Shown here piece after piece: positions 50,902-60,185 of a DNA stretch of 64,000 nucleotides. The stretch is taken from positions 62,001-126,000 of the forward strand of contig NZ_JBMSDZ010000011.1 in assembly GCF_049445995.1 (NCBI RefSeq). Reading direction: 5' to 3'. This stretch comes from Dyella_A sp049445995 (GTDB taxonomy: Bacteria > Pseudomonadota > Gammaproteobacteria > Xanthomonadales > Rhodanobacteraceae). A program made the translations under genes and the position numbers. The notes under the pieces were generated by a model. The model searched no databases. It was not told the origin of the DNA and was given only the letters and a program-made list of their open reading frames with translations. Every line of letters begins with the position of its first letter. Position 1 is the stretch's first letter.

Positions 50902-51757
50902 GGCGTGTGTGCCTCGGGGGGCGACATCAGTCGCGATGACGCCGGATTCCTCCAAGGCCTCGAAGCACAGAGCTTTCGTCCTCCTGCGGAGGGCGAGTCA
51001 CTTTCTCTCGTTTGCCCACGCGCCCGCCTGGAGCGGGCGCGAACGGCGGAGCCGGCCCGAAGGGCGGAGGGCAGGACGCACGGAGTAAGAGAAGGTAACC
51101 AAAGAAAGGGGCACCCCGATGGCACGCCCTGCAGGCATCCTGCCCTTCGGGTGCGCGGGTGGGTTCCGGGGGTTCGCCGACAGGGCTCCTGCCCTGACGT
51201 CGAACTGGCTCGCATCCATGCGAGCCCCCTCTGCGGGGCCTTTCCTACACCCACCCGCCGCGCCATAGGGGCCCCGGATAGAGCAGTGCGCTCCCAGTGC
51301 GCACTTCTCAAAAGAGTCAGAGCAACAGCAGAGCATCGCTTTGCGGTTGCTTTGCGGTTGCTCTGGCTTTTCAGCCTTTCGGCTTTCCACCGAGTGCGGG
51401 CCAGGATGGCCCGCTGCCCTACCCGGGGCCCCTGTGCGGCGGTGAGGCGGGGGCGACAGGCCGCGTAGCGGTCATCGGCACGGACGCCGATGACTTTTCG
51501 CCCGGACAGGAGTCCGGTCGAAAAGCCCGGCCCCGGCTCACGGACTTGCCGCCCATGGATGGGCGGCAAGCGCCAAGCGGGGTGTCGTTTTCTCTTGGTT
51601 ACTTCTCTTTTGGACAGGCAAAAGAGAAGTGACTCGCCCTCCGAAGGAGGACGAAAGCTCCTCGCTCTGAAGCCTGTAGCTCCGAATGGAGCGAGAGCGT
51701 CGCGCACAGGGTGCGCTCCTACAGCCCGATGAAAGTGTGGGCGGCGGCGGGCCACCA
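50902..51757. repeat. Long intergenic region with two inverted copies of a ~200-base dispersed repeat
   Basis: 50978-51180 is the reverse complement of the repeat at 38260-38500 (shared CGAGTCACTTTCTCT, CCCGAAGGGCGGAGGGCAGG, GGTAACCAAAGAAAG). 51480-51660 is a third copy in forward orientation (GGACAGGAGTCCGGTCGAAA, CTCTTGGTTACTTCTCTTTT, AGAGAAGTGACTCGCCCTCC). Between them 51240-51480 is low-constraint sequence, and 51673-51722 is a half GTAGGAG-type element. No gene is supported. Confidence 0.75.
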
Positions 51758-52798
51758 TCACTGCTTCGCAGGCAGCCCCAACGCGCGCACGGCATTCACC
51801 AGCCAGCGCAGCTGCACGCCGTGGCGGGTGTCGTAGTCGGTGCCGGAGTATCCCCACCAGTCCCAGCATGCCTGCGGATTCAAGGGCGCGAAGCTTGCGC
51901 GGGTCTGAGGATAGAGCACCGCCACGCCGTAGGCGTCGGCCCAGCGGTTGAAGCCGGCGCTCCGCACGAAGGTCTCGCCGATCGCATCGGCGTTCTGCTT
52001 GCAGCCGTGCAGTGCCACCACCAGTCCGCACGGCTTGCCGGCGGCGCAGGCGGGCGGCAGGTAGAGGTAACCCCTGGGCGCCAGGAAGGCATCGGCGCCG
52101 TCCGGTCGCAGTGCGTCCTGATCGACATCGAGTACGCGCCCTTTCGCGGCGTCGGCCACCGGCCGCGGCGACGCGCCGAACAGCTGGCGGAAGATCTCGC
52201 CGGCCGCGTCGAAGCTGCAGTGGCCCAGGTACGGCGACACCGATCGATCGCAGTCCTCGCCCTTCGCCGCAATCGGCAGGTTGTGCGCGAAATCGCGCGC
52301 GCCATCGTCCACCACCTGCATTCCGGCGAGCGTGGGATCGCCTGCGCGCAGGTGCCGGTAGAACTGCGCGCCTGCCTCGGCCACGGCCGGTGCGACGACA
52401 CTATCCGCGGTGCCGTGCAGCAGGTAGACATGCGCCTTGGCCAGTGCGCTCAATGGGCCGATTTCGCCCGCCGCCGCACGCTGGCGCGCGCTCGCCACCA
52501 GCGCGTCGACGTCGATCGCCGGCGCGCCCTTCATGCAGCTGGACAGCGCGGTCTGCAGGTTGCCGCCGGCGCAGCCGTAGGGACCACCGGCCACCAGCGC
52601 GGCATTCGGAAAAATGTCCGGGTAGGCCAGCTGCGCCTGCGTGGCCATGTACGCGCCGGAGGACAGCCCGACCACGGCGACGCGTCCGGCATCGAGCTGC
52701 AGGTGCGGCAGGCGCCCATCGTGGCGCGCGGCGCAGGCGACGCCGGCCACCAGCACGAGACCCAGTCCCAGCAGGCGCAGTGAAGTGAACGAAGGCAT
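51758..52798 (-). CDS. Secreted PHB depolymerase-family esterase
   Basis: A 346-residue alpha/beta hydrolase with a signal peptide (LRLLGLGLVLVAGVACA). The nucleophile elbow VVGLSSGAYMATQ (Ser46) lies unusually close to the mature N-terminus. Further features are AGGPYGCAGGNLQTALSSCM, YLLHGTADSVVAPA (Asp region), LVVALHGCKQN and the family-typical end ACWDWWGYSGTDYDTRHGVQ. These fit PHB depolymerases of the type with an N-terminal lipase box; the substrate polymer cannot be proven from sequence. Start ATG 52798. A terminator separates it from the TonB receptor gene upstream. Confidence 0.85.
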   Translation of the reverse strand: MPSFTSLRLLGLGLVLVAGVACAARHDGRLPHLQLDAGRVAVVGLSSGAYMATQAQLAYPDIFPNAALVAGGPYGCAGGNLQTALSSCMKGAPAIDVDALVASARQRAAAGEIGPLSALAKAHVYLLHGTADSVVAPAVAEAGAQFYRHLRAGDPTLAGMQVVDDGARDFAHNLPIAAKGEDCDRSVSPYLGHCSFDAAGEIFRQLFGASPRPVADAAKGRVLDVDQDALRPDGADAFLAPRGYLYLPPACAAGKPCGLVVALHGCKQNADAIGETFVRSAGFNRWADAYGVAVLYPQTRASFAPLNPQACWDWWGYSGTDYDTRHGVQLRWLVNAVRALGLPAKQ

Positions 52799-52823
52799 CG
52801 CAGGCTCCTCGGAGCATGGTGGA

Positions 52824-52868
52824 AAAGAAAACGACCCGTGCGATCGGGGAGAGCATCGCACGGGTCGT
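52824..52868 (-). terminator. Terminator of the TonB receptor gene
   Basis: ACGACCCGTGCGAT (52831-52844) and ATCGCACGGGTCGT (52855-52868) form a 14-bp stem. On the minus strand it is followed by TTTCTTTTCC and begins 24 bases after the receptor stop. Confidence 0.92.
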
Positions 52869-52892
52869 AGGGAGGGCGGCGCGGCCGCCGCC

Positions 52893-55103
52893 TCAGAAGG
52901 TGTAGCGCGCGCTCAGCGTCACCATCCGCGGCGCACCGTAGAAGCCGGTGACGATGCCCAGCGAGCCGATGTTGTAGCCGGTGGTGCGGTACGACTTGTT
53001 GGCCAGGTTGGTGCCTTGCAGGCTCACGCTCCACGGCCGGTCGATCTGCCAGATCACGCCCGCATTCCACAGCCCGTAGGCATTCTGTGCGATCAGTGGC
53101 GACAGCGTGGTTTCCGGATACACCATGCTCTGGTAGGTGTAGTTGATGCGCGTGGTGAGGCTGCCGCCATCGCCCACGGCCCGGGTGTTTTCCAGCGACA
53201 GACCGCCGGACCACTTTGGCGCATTGGTGAACTTCTGCTGGTCGGCAATGTTGACGCCGCCGCTGAGGTACTCGGTGTACTTGGTCTTCAGGTAGGCGAA
53301 GTTGCCGCTGAGCGTCCAGCCGTCGGCCGGCTTCCAGGCGAACTCCTCCTCCAGGCCATCGATGTGGCCCTTGCCGGCGTTGGTGAAGTCGCCGAAGAAG
53401 CCCTGGCTGCCGTTGGGCAAGGTGTAGGAGGTGAACACCGACAGCTGGATGTCGGAGTAGATGTTGTGGAACAGCGCCGTGTTCATCATCAGCGTGTCGT
53501 CGAAGAAGGTCATCTTGCTGCCCAGTTCGAACGACTGCACCTTCTCATCGTTGATCGGCCGGCACGAGCTGGGGATCGCTGCGCAGTTTGCGCGGATGTT
53601 GTAGCCGCCGGAGTGGAAGCCGGTGCTGTAGCTGGCGTAGAGCTTCATCTGGTCGGTCACGCTCCAGTCCAGCGATACCTTCGGCGAGGCATTGTTGGTG
53701 GTGTGCGCGCCGGTGAAGTTGGCCAGCACCGAGATCGGCGTGCTGAACGATTCGTCGGCGAAGCCGTAGTTCTGGATCAGCGCGGTCTTGGTTTCGCGAG
53801 TCAGGCGTACGCCAACATCCAGGCTCCACTCGGGGCTGATGTCCCAGGCGAAATCACCGTAGGCCGCCAGGCTGCGCGTGCCGATGCGTCCGCCGGTACT
53901 GCCGTACAGCGAGTAGCCGAGGGTGCTGTACGGCGGCGAGCCGAGAAAGATGTTGTGGATCTCGCCACTGGCCGAGCCGTTGAAATAGTACAGGCCGACC
54001 ACGCCGTGCAGGCTGCCGCCGGCATCATAGTTGGCCTGCAGCTCCTCGCTGAACTGATGATCCTTGTACAGCGCGGTGACGTCGGCGATCTTCTCCGGCA
54101 ACGTGTCGAAGTCGATCGCGGTGTCGGTGTGCGAGCCGCGCACCGCGGTCACCGACTTCAGTGTCCAGTCGCTGCTGGCGACCCAGTTCAGCGTGAGCGC
54201 GGTGCCGTAGAGCTTGGTGCGGTTGAGCTGGGCCATCCCGCTGCGGGTGTCGAAGTTGCTCGACAGCGGCGCATAGGCCGGGTCGAGGCTGTTGACAATC
54301 AGCATCTTCGCCCCGCGAGGATTGGAGTTGTCGCGCACGCCGTCCACTTCCAGTTGCGCGTTGAACTGCTGGTTCGGGAAGAAACCCAGCGTGGCGCGCG
54401 CCGAATTGGTGTTCTTGTTGCCGTTGCGGCTGCCGGTGTTCAGGTTCTTGCCGAAGCCGTCGTTGTGCTCGCTGGCGATCGCCGCGCGGCCGCGCCACAC
54501 CTTGTCCGCGCTGGCGCCGCCGATGCTGGCCTTCACGTCCTTCTCGCCGTGGGTACCGACGGTCACTTCCACCGAGCCCTCGGTTTTCACCGGCAGCGGG
54601 TTGGACACGTACTTGATCGCGCCGCCGATGGTGTTCTTGCCGTACAGGCTGCCCTGCGGGCCACGCAGCACCTCGATGCGGCTGACGTCGAACACGTCCA
54701 GCACCGCGCCCTGCGGGCGGGCCACGTAGACGTCGTCCAGGTAGATGCCCACGCCCGGGTCGAAGCCCCAGGTCGGGTCGGCCTGGCCGACGCCGCGGAT
54801 GTAGGCGGTGAGCGTGGTGTTGGAACCGCGCGCGGCATAGATCTGCAGCGACGGCACCTTGCCCTGCAGGTCGGCCAGGTTCTGCACGTTCTGCCGTTCC
54901 AGCGACTGCGCGGTGAAGGCACTGACCGCGATCGGCACGTCCTGCAGCGTTTCCTCGCGCTTGCGCGCGGTCACCGTGATCTGGTCGAGCTGTTTGGCCT
55001 GGTCCGCGTTCGGCTTGGTGGCCGGAGCGTCCTGCGCCTGTGTCGCCATGCTGGACAAGCCGATCACCAGACCGATCGCCAGACTCAGATGCGTGCGCTT
55101 CAT
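52893..55103 (-). CDS. TonB-dependent outer membrane receptor
   Basis: A 736-residue receptor with signal peptide (LSLAIGLVIGLSSMATQAQA-like, cut near QAQD). The plug domain begins LDQITVTARKREETLQDVPI and contains IRGVGQADPTWGFDPGVGIY and IEVLRGPQGSLYGKNTIGGA. A 22-strand barrel follows, ending in MVTLSARYTF with terminal Phe. The plug resembles receptors for organic solutes rather than siderophores. ATG 55103. It is divergent from the GntP permease with a dyad between them, which suggests common control and a shared substrate, possibly hydroxybutyrate oligomers (inference). Confidence 0.93.
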   Translation of the reverse strand: MKRTHLSLAIGLVIGLSSMATQAQDAPATKPNADQAKQLDQITVTARKREETLQDVPIAVSAFTAQSLERQNVQNLADLQGKVPSLQIYAARGSNTTLTAYIRGVGQADPTWGFDPGVGIYLDDVYVARPQGAVLDVFDVSRIEVLRGPQGSLYGKNTIGGAIKYVSNPLPVKTEGSVEVTVGTHGEKDVKASIGGASADKVWRGRAAIASEHNDGFGKNLNTGSRNGNKNTNSARATLGFFPNQQFNAQLEVDGVRDNSNPRGAKMLIVNSLDPAYAPLSSNFDTRSGMAQLNRTKLYGTALTLNWVASSDWTLKSVTAVRGSHTDTAIDFDTLPEKIADVTALYKDHQFSEELQANYDAGGSLHGVVGLYYFNGSASGEIHNIFLGSPPYSTLGYSLYGSTGGRIGTRSLAAYGDFAWDISPEWSLDVGVRLTRETKTALIQNYGFADESFSTPISVLANFTGAHTTNNASPKVSLDWSVTDQMKLYASYSTGFHSGGYNIRANCAAIPSSCRPINDEKVQSFELGSKMTFFDDTLMMNTALFHNIYSDIQLSVFTSYTLPNGSQGFFGDFTNAGKGHIDGLEEEFAWKPADGWTLSGNFAYLKTKYTEYLSGGVNIADQQKFTNAPKWSGGLSLENTRAVGDGGSLTTRINYTYQSMVYPETTLSPLIAQNAYGLWNAGVIWQIDRPWSVSLQGTNLANKSYRTTGYNIGSLGIVTGFYGAPRMVTLSARYTF

Positions 55104-55214
55104 GGTTTCCCCTTCCCTTCTGTGAGCTGCCCGCGCGGGGCGGCTGGCCGTGGACGCAGCCATCGACGATGGATGCTTGATGGCGGCAAGCCTAGGCAGC
55201 GCGGGCACGCGGCA

Positions 55215-55235
55215 CACTTGTACCTTCGTACAGTG
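55215..55235. promoter_or_regulatory. Candidate operator between receptor and permease genes
   Basis: An imperfect dyad CACTTGTAC-CTTC-GTACAGTG is nested inside a wider GCGGGCAC (55201-55208) / GTGCCCGC (55233-55240) inverted repeat. It is about midway between the divergent starts at 55103 and 55307. The regulator is not identified. Confidence 0.5.
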
Positions 55236-55306
55236 CCCGCGGCGGCGGCGCACCTCGATACTCCGGTCCCCATCGTGACTCCCGCCACCGCCGAGGAACC
55301 GCAAGG

Positions 55307-56704
55307 ATGGCCTTCCTGATCGTGCTCGCCGCGCTGTGCTTTTTGATGTTCGCGGCGTACCGCGGCTACAGCGTCATCCTGTTCGCGCCGATCGCCGCGC
55401 TCGGCGCCGTGCTGCTAACCGAACCCTCGCTGGTGGCGCCGATCTTCACCGGCCTGTTCATGGAGAAGATGGTCGGCTTCCTCAAGCTGTACTTTCCGGT
55501 GTTCATGCTCGGCGCGCTGTTCGGCAAGCTGATCGAGCTGTCCGGTTTCTCCAAGGCGATCGTCGCAGCCACCATCGGCCTGGTGGGGCGCGGCCGGGCG
55601 ATCCTCTCGATCGTGCTGGTGTGCGCGCTGCTCACCTACGGCGGCGTGTCGCTGTTCGTGGTGGTGTTCGCGGTGTACCCGTTCGCGGCGGAACTGTTCC
55701 GCGCCAGCGACATTCCCAAGCGGCTGATCCCCGGCACGATCGCGCTGGGCGCGTTCACCTTCACCATGGACTCGCTGCCGGGCACGCCGCAGATCCAGAA
55801 CATCATCCCCACCGCCTTCTTCGGCACCACCGGCTGGGCCGCGCCGTGGCTGGGCACGATCGGCGCGGCGTTCATCCTGGTCGTGGGCCTGAGCTATCTG
55901 GAATGGCGCCGGCGCAAGGCCGCGGCGGCGGGCGAAGGCTACGGCACCGAGCTGGTGAACGAGCCGGTGCCGTTCGAGCACGGCAAGCTGGCCAATCCGC
56001 TGCTGGCGGTGCTGCCGCTGGTGCTGGTCGGCGTGGTGAACAAGCTGCTCACCGAGCTGATCCCTCGCCTGTACGGCGCCACCAGTTTGTTCGTGCCGGC
56101 GGTGATCGGCGAGCAAAAGCCGGTGGTGCAGGAGATCTCCAAGATCGCCGCGATCTGGGCGGTGGAAGGCGCGCTGCTGGTGGGCATCCTGTGCGTGCTG
56201 GCCAGCGCCTGGAAGCCGGTGACGCAGCGCTTCGCCGAGGGCAGCAAGGCGGCCGTCGGCGGGGCGCTGCTGGCCTCGATGAACACCGCCTCCGAATACG
56301 GTTTCGGCGCAGTAATCGCCGCCCTGCCCGGTTTCAAGCTGGTCGCCGACGGGCTGCGGGCGATCCCGTATCCGCTGGTCAACGAGGCGGTCTCGGTGAC
56401 CGCGCTGGCCGGCATCACCGGCTCGGCCTCCGGCGGCATGAGCATCGCGCTGGCCGCGATGGCCGACACCTTCATCCACAACGCGCAGGCCGCCGGCATC
56501 CCGATGGAGGTGCTACACCGCGTCGCCGCGATGGCCTCCGGCGGCATGGACACGCTGCCGCACAACGGCGCGGTGATCACCCTGCTGGCAGTGACCGGGC
56601 TCACCCACCGGCAGTCGTACAAGGACATCTTCGCGATCACCGTGATCAAGACGCTGGCGGTGGGAGTGGTGATCGCGGTGTATGCAGTGACGGGGGTGGT
56701 TTGA
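55307..56704 (+). CDS. GntP-family permease, probable hydroxybutyrate/organic acid transporter
   Basis: A 465-residue inner-membrane carrier with about 12-13 helices. Characteristic stretches are PVFMLGALFGKLIELSGFSK, LVCALLTYGGVSLFVVVFAV, SLPGTPQIQNIIPTAFFGT and GITGSASGGMSIALAAMADT. It ends with MASGGMDTLPHNGAVITLLA, typical of the D-beta-hydroxybutyrate permease/citrate branch of GntP rather than gluconate carriers. ATG 55307 is preceded by AAGGATGG-type sequence with a purine-rich GAGGAACCGCAAGG upstream. Together with the neighbouring receptor and depolymerase it suggests uptake of PHB breakdown products. Confidence 0.9.
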   Translation: MAFLIVLAALCFLMFAAYRGYSVILFAPIAALGAVLLTEPSLVAPIFTGLFMEKMVGFLKLYFPVFMLGALFGKLIELSGFSKAIVAATIGLVGRGRAILSIVLVCALLTYGGVSLFVVVFAVYPFAAELFRASDIPKRLIPGTIALGAFTFTMDSLPGTPQIQNIIPTAFFGTTGWAAPWLGTIGAAFILVVGLSYLEWRRRKAAAAGEGYGTELVNEPVPFEHGKLANPLLAVLPLVLVGVVNKLLTELIPRLYGATSLFVPAVIGEQKPVVQEISKIAAIWAVEGALLVGILCVLASAWKPVTQRFAEGSKAAVGGALLASMNTASEYGFGAVIAALPGFKLVADGLRAIPYPLVNEAVSVTALAGITGSASGGMSIALAAMADTFIHNAQAAGIPMEVLHRVAAMASGGMDTLPHNGAVITLLAVTGLTHRQSYKDIFAITVIKTLAVGVVIAVYAVTGVV

Positions 56705-56755
56705 GCATCGGTCGAAGCGGCATGCGCCCGGTTTCCGCCTGACTCCTCCCTAGCC

Positions 56756-56876
56756 GTCATCCCGGCGAAAGCCGGGATCCAGTGACTTTCGCTGTTCCAC
56801 CATCCGTCACAAACCAAAGACGCTGGATGACCGGCATTCGCCGTTGAAAAGCGCTTCCGGCTTTCGCCGGGATGAC
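56756..56876. repeat. GTCATCCCGGCGAAAGCC repeats between gntP and the lipase gene
   Basis: A full unit at 56756-56784 and a diverged inverted stretch at 56821-56876 that ends CGGCTTTCGCCGGGATGAC. Downstream, 56878-56935 is A-rich low-complexity DNA (repeats of AAAAGCAAAAG). The 350-base gap otherwise holds no gene. Confidence 0.8.
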
Positions 56877-57052
56877 AAGCAAAAAAGCGAAAAACGGAAA
56901 AGCAAAAGCAAAAAGCAAAAGGCAAAACCCCAAGCCCCGACATCCCTCCCCCGGCGCGCAAGCACCGCGATGTCGCTACCCATCCGGCACCGCGCATCCG
57001 CGCGGCGCCATCCGCCTCGTCCGCGAGGCTGTAGCGAAGGAGGAAACACGCA

Positions 57053-57745
57053 ATGTCGATCAAGCACGTCCTGCTCGCCCTACTGCTCCTGATACCCGCC
57101 ATGGCGGCGCACGCCGTCTGCCACGACACCGTGGTGATGGTCCACGGCAACACCGGCAGCCCCGGCGATTTCGTCAACACCTACAACCTGCTGCGCCAGA
57201 ACGGCTGGACCGATGCGCAAATCGTCCGTCCGTCCTGGGGCAACCCGTACTGCGCCGCCTGCAACGACCACAGCGGCAGCGAAGAGACACCGGTGAAGAA
57301 CGCCATCGCCAGCGCCATCGCCAACTCGTGCTCGGGCAAGATCGACGTGATCGGCCACTCCATGGGCGTGACCCTGGCCATGCGCGAGATCGACAAGCTC
57401 GGCGTGGCGGCCAAGGTGAACACCTTCATCGGCATCGCCGGCGCCGTGCACGGGCTGTGGAGCTGCGGCGTGTATCCGTACAACGTCTACACCAGCACCT
57501 GTGGCACCTACGGCCTGTCGATCCACAGCCCGTTCCTGGACTCGATAGCCGGCCACCGCTTCGGCGTGCACATGTACTCGTTCAAATCCTGGATCGACGA
57601 GATCAACTGCTACGGCGGCGTGTGCACCGTGGACGGCGTGCACACCTCGTCGATCCCCGGCGAGGACCGTAGTCTCGACTACCCCTACGGCCACTATCAG
57701 CTGCTGTGGTACACCGCCGCCGACCAAATGGCCCTGGTCCGGTAG
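57053..57745 (+). CDS. Secreted class 2 lipase/esterase
   Basis: A 230-residue alpha/beta hydrolase of the lipase class 2 (EstA/LipA-like) family. The signal peptide is VLLALLLLIPAMAAHA, cut before VCHD. The oxyanion start is VVMVHGNTGSPGDF, and the nucleophile elbow IDVIGHSMGVTLAM carries Ser103. The acid and His are probably in the C-terminal SSIPGEDRSLDYPYGHYQLL. Eight or more cysteines suggest disulfides in the exported protein. Homologues hydrolyse short- to medium-chain acyl esters. The stop codon is directly followed by the first 90-bp tandem unit. Confidence 0.88.
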   Translation: MSIKHVLLALLLLIPAMAAHAVCHDTVVMVHGNTGSPGDFVNTYNLLRQNGWTDAQIVRPSWGNPYCAACNDHSGSEETPVKNAIASAIANSCSGKIDVIGHSMGVTLAMREIDKLGVAAKVNTFIGIAGAVHGLWSCGVYPYNVYTSTCGTYGLSIHSPFLDSIAGHRFGVHMYSFKSWIDEINCYGGVCTVDGVHTSSIPGEDRSLDYPYGHYQLLWYTAADQMALVR

Positions 57746-58130
57746 GAGTGCACCCTGTGCGCAACCGGCCTCCCGCCACCTGACCAAGAGCATTCGCCCA
57801 CAGGGTGGGCTCCTACAAAAGCCCCGCCCCGGTAGGAGCGCACCCTGTGCGCGACCGGCCTTCCGCCACCTGACCAAGAGCGTTCGCCCACAGGGTGGGC
57901 TCCTACAAAAGCCCCACCCCGGTAGGAGCGCACCCTGTGCGCGACCGGCCTTCCGCCACCTGACCAAGAGCATTCGCCCACAGGGTGGGCTCCTACAAAA
58001 GCCCCGCCCCGGTAGGAGCGCACCCTGTGCGCGACCGGCCTTCCGCCACCTGACCAAGAGCATTCGCCCACAGGGTGGGCTCCTACAAAAGCCTGCCTGT
58101 AGGAGCGCATCCTGTGCGCGACCGCGCCGC
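57741..58130. repeat. Four exact 90-bp tandem repeats plus a partial fifth
   Basis: Units start GGTAGGAG at 57741, 57831, 57921 and 58011. Each has a left arm GTAGGAGCGCACCCTGTGCG and a right arm CCCACAGGGTGGGCTCCTAC, so the arms differ at the GCGCAC/GCCCAC positions. Units differ by only a few bases. A truncated fifth arm begins at 58099. The first unit overlaps the lipase stop codon (TAG). Not a CRISPR: no distinct spacers. Confidence 0.95.
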
Positions 58131-58300
58131 GCCTGCCCTGATCGGCCGAATCTCCCCCCGGCGCACCGGGCGGCCGATGGCCCGCCTGAACCGCCATGCG
58201 CGGCAGCGCAGCAAGTTGTCACACAAGCCCGTATAATCCCGCGGTTAATCCTCAGCCCACCTTTCAGGCGGCCCTTACGGCGCCCGCCGAGCCTTTACCC

Positions 58301-60133
58301 ATGTCCATCGAAAAGCTGCGCAACATCGCCATCGTCGCCCACGTCGACCACGGCAAGACCACCCTCGTCGACCAGTTGCTCAAGCAGTCGGGCACGCTCT
58401 CCGAGCGCACCGTGCTGGCCGAGCGCGTGATGGACTCCAACGACCAGGAAAAGGAGCGCGGCATCACCATCCTGGCCAAGAACACGGCCATCACCTGGAA
58501 TGGCAACCGCATCAACATCGTCGACACCCCCGGACACGCCGACTTCGGCGGCGAGGTGGAGCGCGTGCTGTCGATGGTGGACACCGTGCTGATCCTGGTC
58601 GACGCGATGGACGGCCCGATGCCGCAGACGCGCTTCGTCACCCAGAAGGCGTTCGCGATGGGCTTCAAGCCGATCGTGGTGGTCAACAAGATCGACCGCC
58701 CCGGCTCGCGCCCGGAGTGGGTGGTGGAGCAGGTGTGGGATCTGTTCGATCGCCTCGGCGCCACGCCCGAGCAGATGGACTTCCCGATCGTCTACGCCTC
58801 GGCGCTGAACGGCTACGCCTCGCTGGACGAGAACGCCCGCGAAGGCGACATGACCCCGCTGTACGAAGCGATCATGCAGCACGCGCCCAAGCCGGAAGTG
58901 GACCCGGACGGCCCGTTCCAGATGCGCATCAGCCAGCTCGACTACAACAACTTCGTGGGCGTGATCGGCATCGGCCGCATCCAGCGCGGCGTGCTGAAGA
59001 AGAACATGCCGGTGGCGGTGATCGATCGCCACGGCAAGAAGCGCCAGGGCAAGGTGCTGCAGGTGCTGGGCTTCATGGGCCTGGAGCGGATCGAACAGGA
59101 CAGCGCCGAGGCCGGTGACATCGTCGCCATCTCCGGCATTGCCGACCTCACCATTTCCGACACCCTCTGCGCGCTCGACAGGCCCGAGGCGCTGCCCGCG
59201 CTCACGGTGGACGAGCCGACCATCAGCATGACCTTCCAGGTGAACAACTCGCCGTTCGCCGGCAACAAGGACCTCTCCGGCGGCAAGTTCCTCACCAGCC
59301 GCCAGCTCAAGGACCGCCTGGAGCGCGAGCAGGTGCACAACGTGGCGCTGAAGGTCGAGCAGGGTTCGGACGCGGACAAGTTCCTGGTCTCCGGCCGCGG
59401 CGAGCTGCACCTGTCGGTGCTGATCGAGAACATGCGCCGCGAAGGCTACGAGCTGGCCGTGTCGCGCCCGGAAGTGATCATCAAGGAAATCGACGGCCGG
59501 ATGATGGAGCCGTTCGAGCAGCTGGTGGTGGACGTGGAAGAGATCCACCAGGGTCCGGTGATGGAGCGCCTGGGGATACGCAAGGGCCAGCTGAAGAACA
59601 TGGAGCCGGACGGCAAGGGCCGCGTGCGCCTGGAGTACATGATCCCGGCGCGTGGCCTGATCGGCTTCCAGAACCAGTTCAAGACCCTCACCCAGGGCTC
59701 GGGCCTGCTGTTCCACGTGTTCGACCACTACGGCCCGAAGGAAGAAGGCCAGATCGCCAAGCGCCCCAACGGCGTGATGATCGCCAACGCCGGCGGCACT
59801 ACCCCCGCCTACTCGCTGGGGCCGCTGCAGGAGCGCGGCAAGCTGTTCGCCGCCGAAGGCGACAACGTGTACGAAGGCCAGCTGGTGGGCATCCACGCCA
59901 AGGACAACGACCTCACCGTCAACGCGATCAAGCCCAAGCCGCTCACCAACATGCGCGCCTCGGGCAAGGACGACGCGATCCAGCTCACCCCGGCGATCAA
60001 GTTCTCGCTGGAACAGGCGCTGGACTTCATCGACGACGACGAGCTGGTGGAAGTCACCCCCAAGGAAATCCGCCTGCGCAAGAAGCACCTCACCGAAAAC
60101 GACCGCAAGCGGGCCTCGCGCTCGGGCGGCTGA
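58301..60133 (+). CDS. typA: Translational GTPase TypA/BipA
   Basis: A 610-residue ribosome-binding GTPase. G motifs: G1 AHVDHGKTTLVDQLL, G2 KERGITILAKNT, G3 DTPGHADFGGEVER, G4 VVNKIDRPGSRP. Then come EF-G-like domains and the BipA-specific C-terminal domain (MIPARGLIGFQNQF; LTENDRKRASR). ATG 58301 matches the family start (MSIEKLRNIAIVAHVDHG). It is involved in ribosome assembly and stress/low-temperature growth in the family. Single gene with a strong terminator. Confidence 0.97.
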   Translation: MSIEKLRNIAIVAHVDHGKTTLVDQLLKQSGTLSERTVLAERVMDSNDQEKERGITILAKNTAITWNGNRINIVDTPGHADFGGEVERVLSMVDTVLILVDAMDGPMPQTRFVTQKAFAMGFKPIVVVNKIDRPGSRPEWVVEQVWDLFDRLGATPEQMDFPIVYASALNGYASLDENAREGDMTPLYEAIMQHAPKPEVDPDGPFQMRISQLDYNNFVGVIGIGRIQRGVLKKNMPVAVIDRHGKKRQGKVLQVLGFMGLERIEQDSAEAGDIVAISGIADLTISDTLCALDRPEALPALTVDEPTISMTFQVNNSPFAGNKDLSGGKFLTSRQLKDRLEREQVHNVALKVEQGSDADKFLVSGRGELHLSVLIENMRREGYELAVSRPEVIIKEIDGRMMEPFEQLVVDVEEIHQGPVMERLGIRKGQLKNMEPDGKGRVRLEYMIPARGLIGFQNQFKTLTQGSGLLFHVFDHYGPKEEGQIAKRPNGVMIANAGGTTPAYSLGPLQERGKLFAAEGDNVYEGQLVGIHAKDNDLTVNAIKPKPLTNMRASGKDDAIQLTPAIKFSLEQALDFIDDDELVEVTPKEIRLRKKHLTENDRKRASRSGG

Positions 60134-60158
60134 TCGGCCGCTTCATCGCTGCACGAAG

Positions 60159-60185
60159 AAGCCGCCCTCGGGCGGCTTTTTTTTG
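60159..60185 (+). terminator. Terminator of typA
   Basis: AAGCCGCC-CTC-GGGCGGCTT followed by a run of eight T. It begins 25 bases after the stop codon. Confidence 0.93.

Noticed and set aside
48115..51468. A 1117-codon plus-strand open frame opposite the hybrid kinase gene
   Set aside because: Same shadow pattern with low-complexity Gln/Arg/His-rich translation; the minus strand has a full kinase architecture.
50895..52031. Long minus-strand frame through the intergenic repeat into the esterase 3' end
   Set aside because: It runs through two inverted repeat copies and antisense of nothing coherent; the translation is repeat-derived.
57741..58130. Possible CRISPR array
   Set aside because: The unit repeats as a whole every 90 bp with no variable spacers, and no cas gene is in the window.
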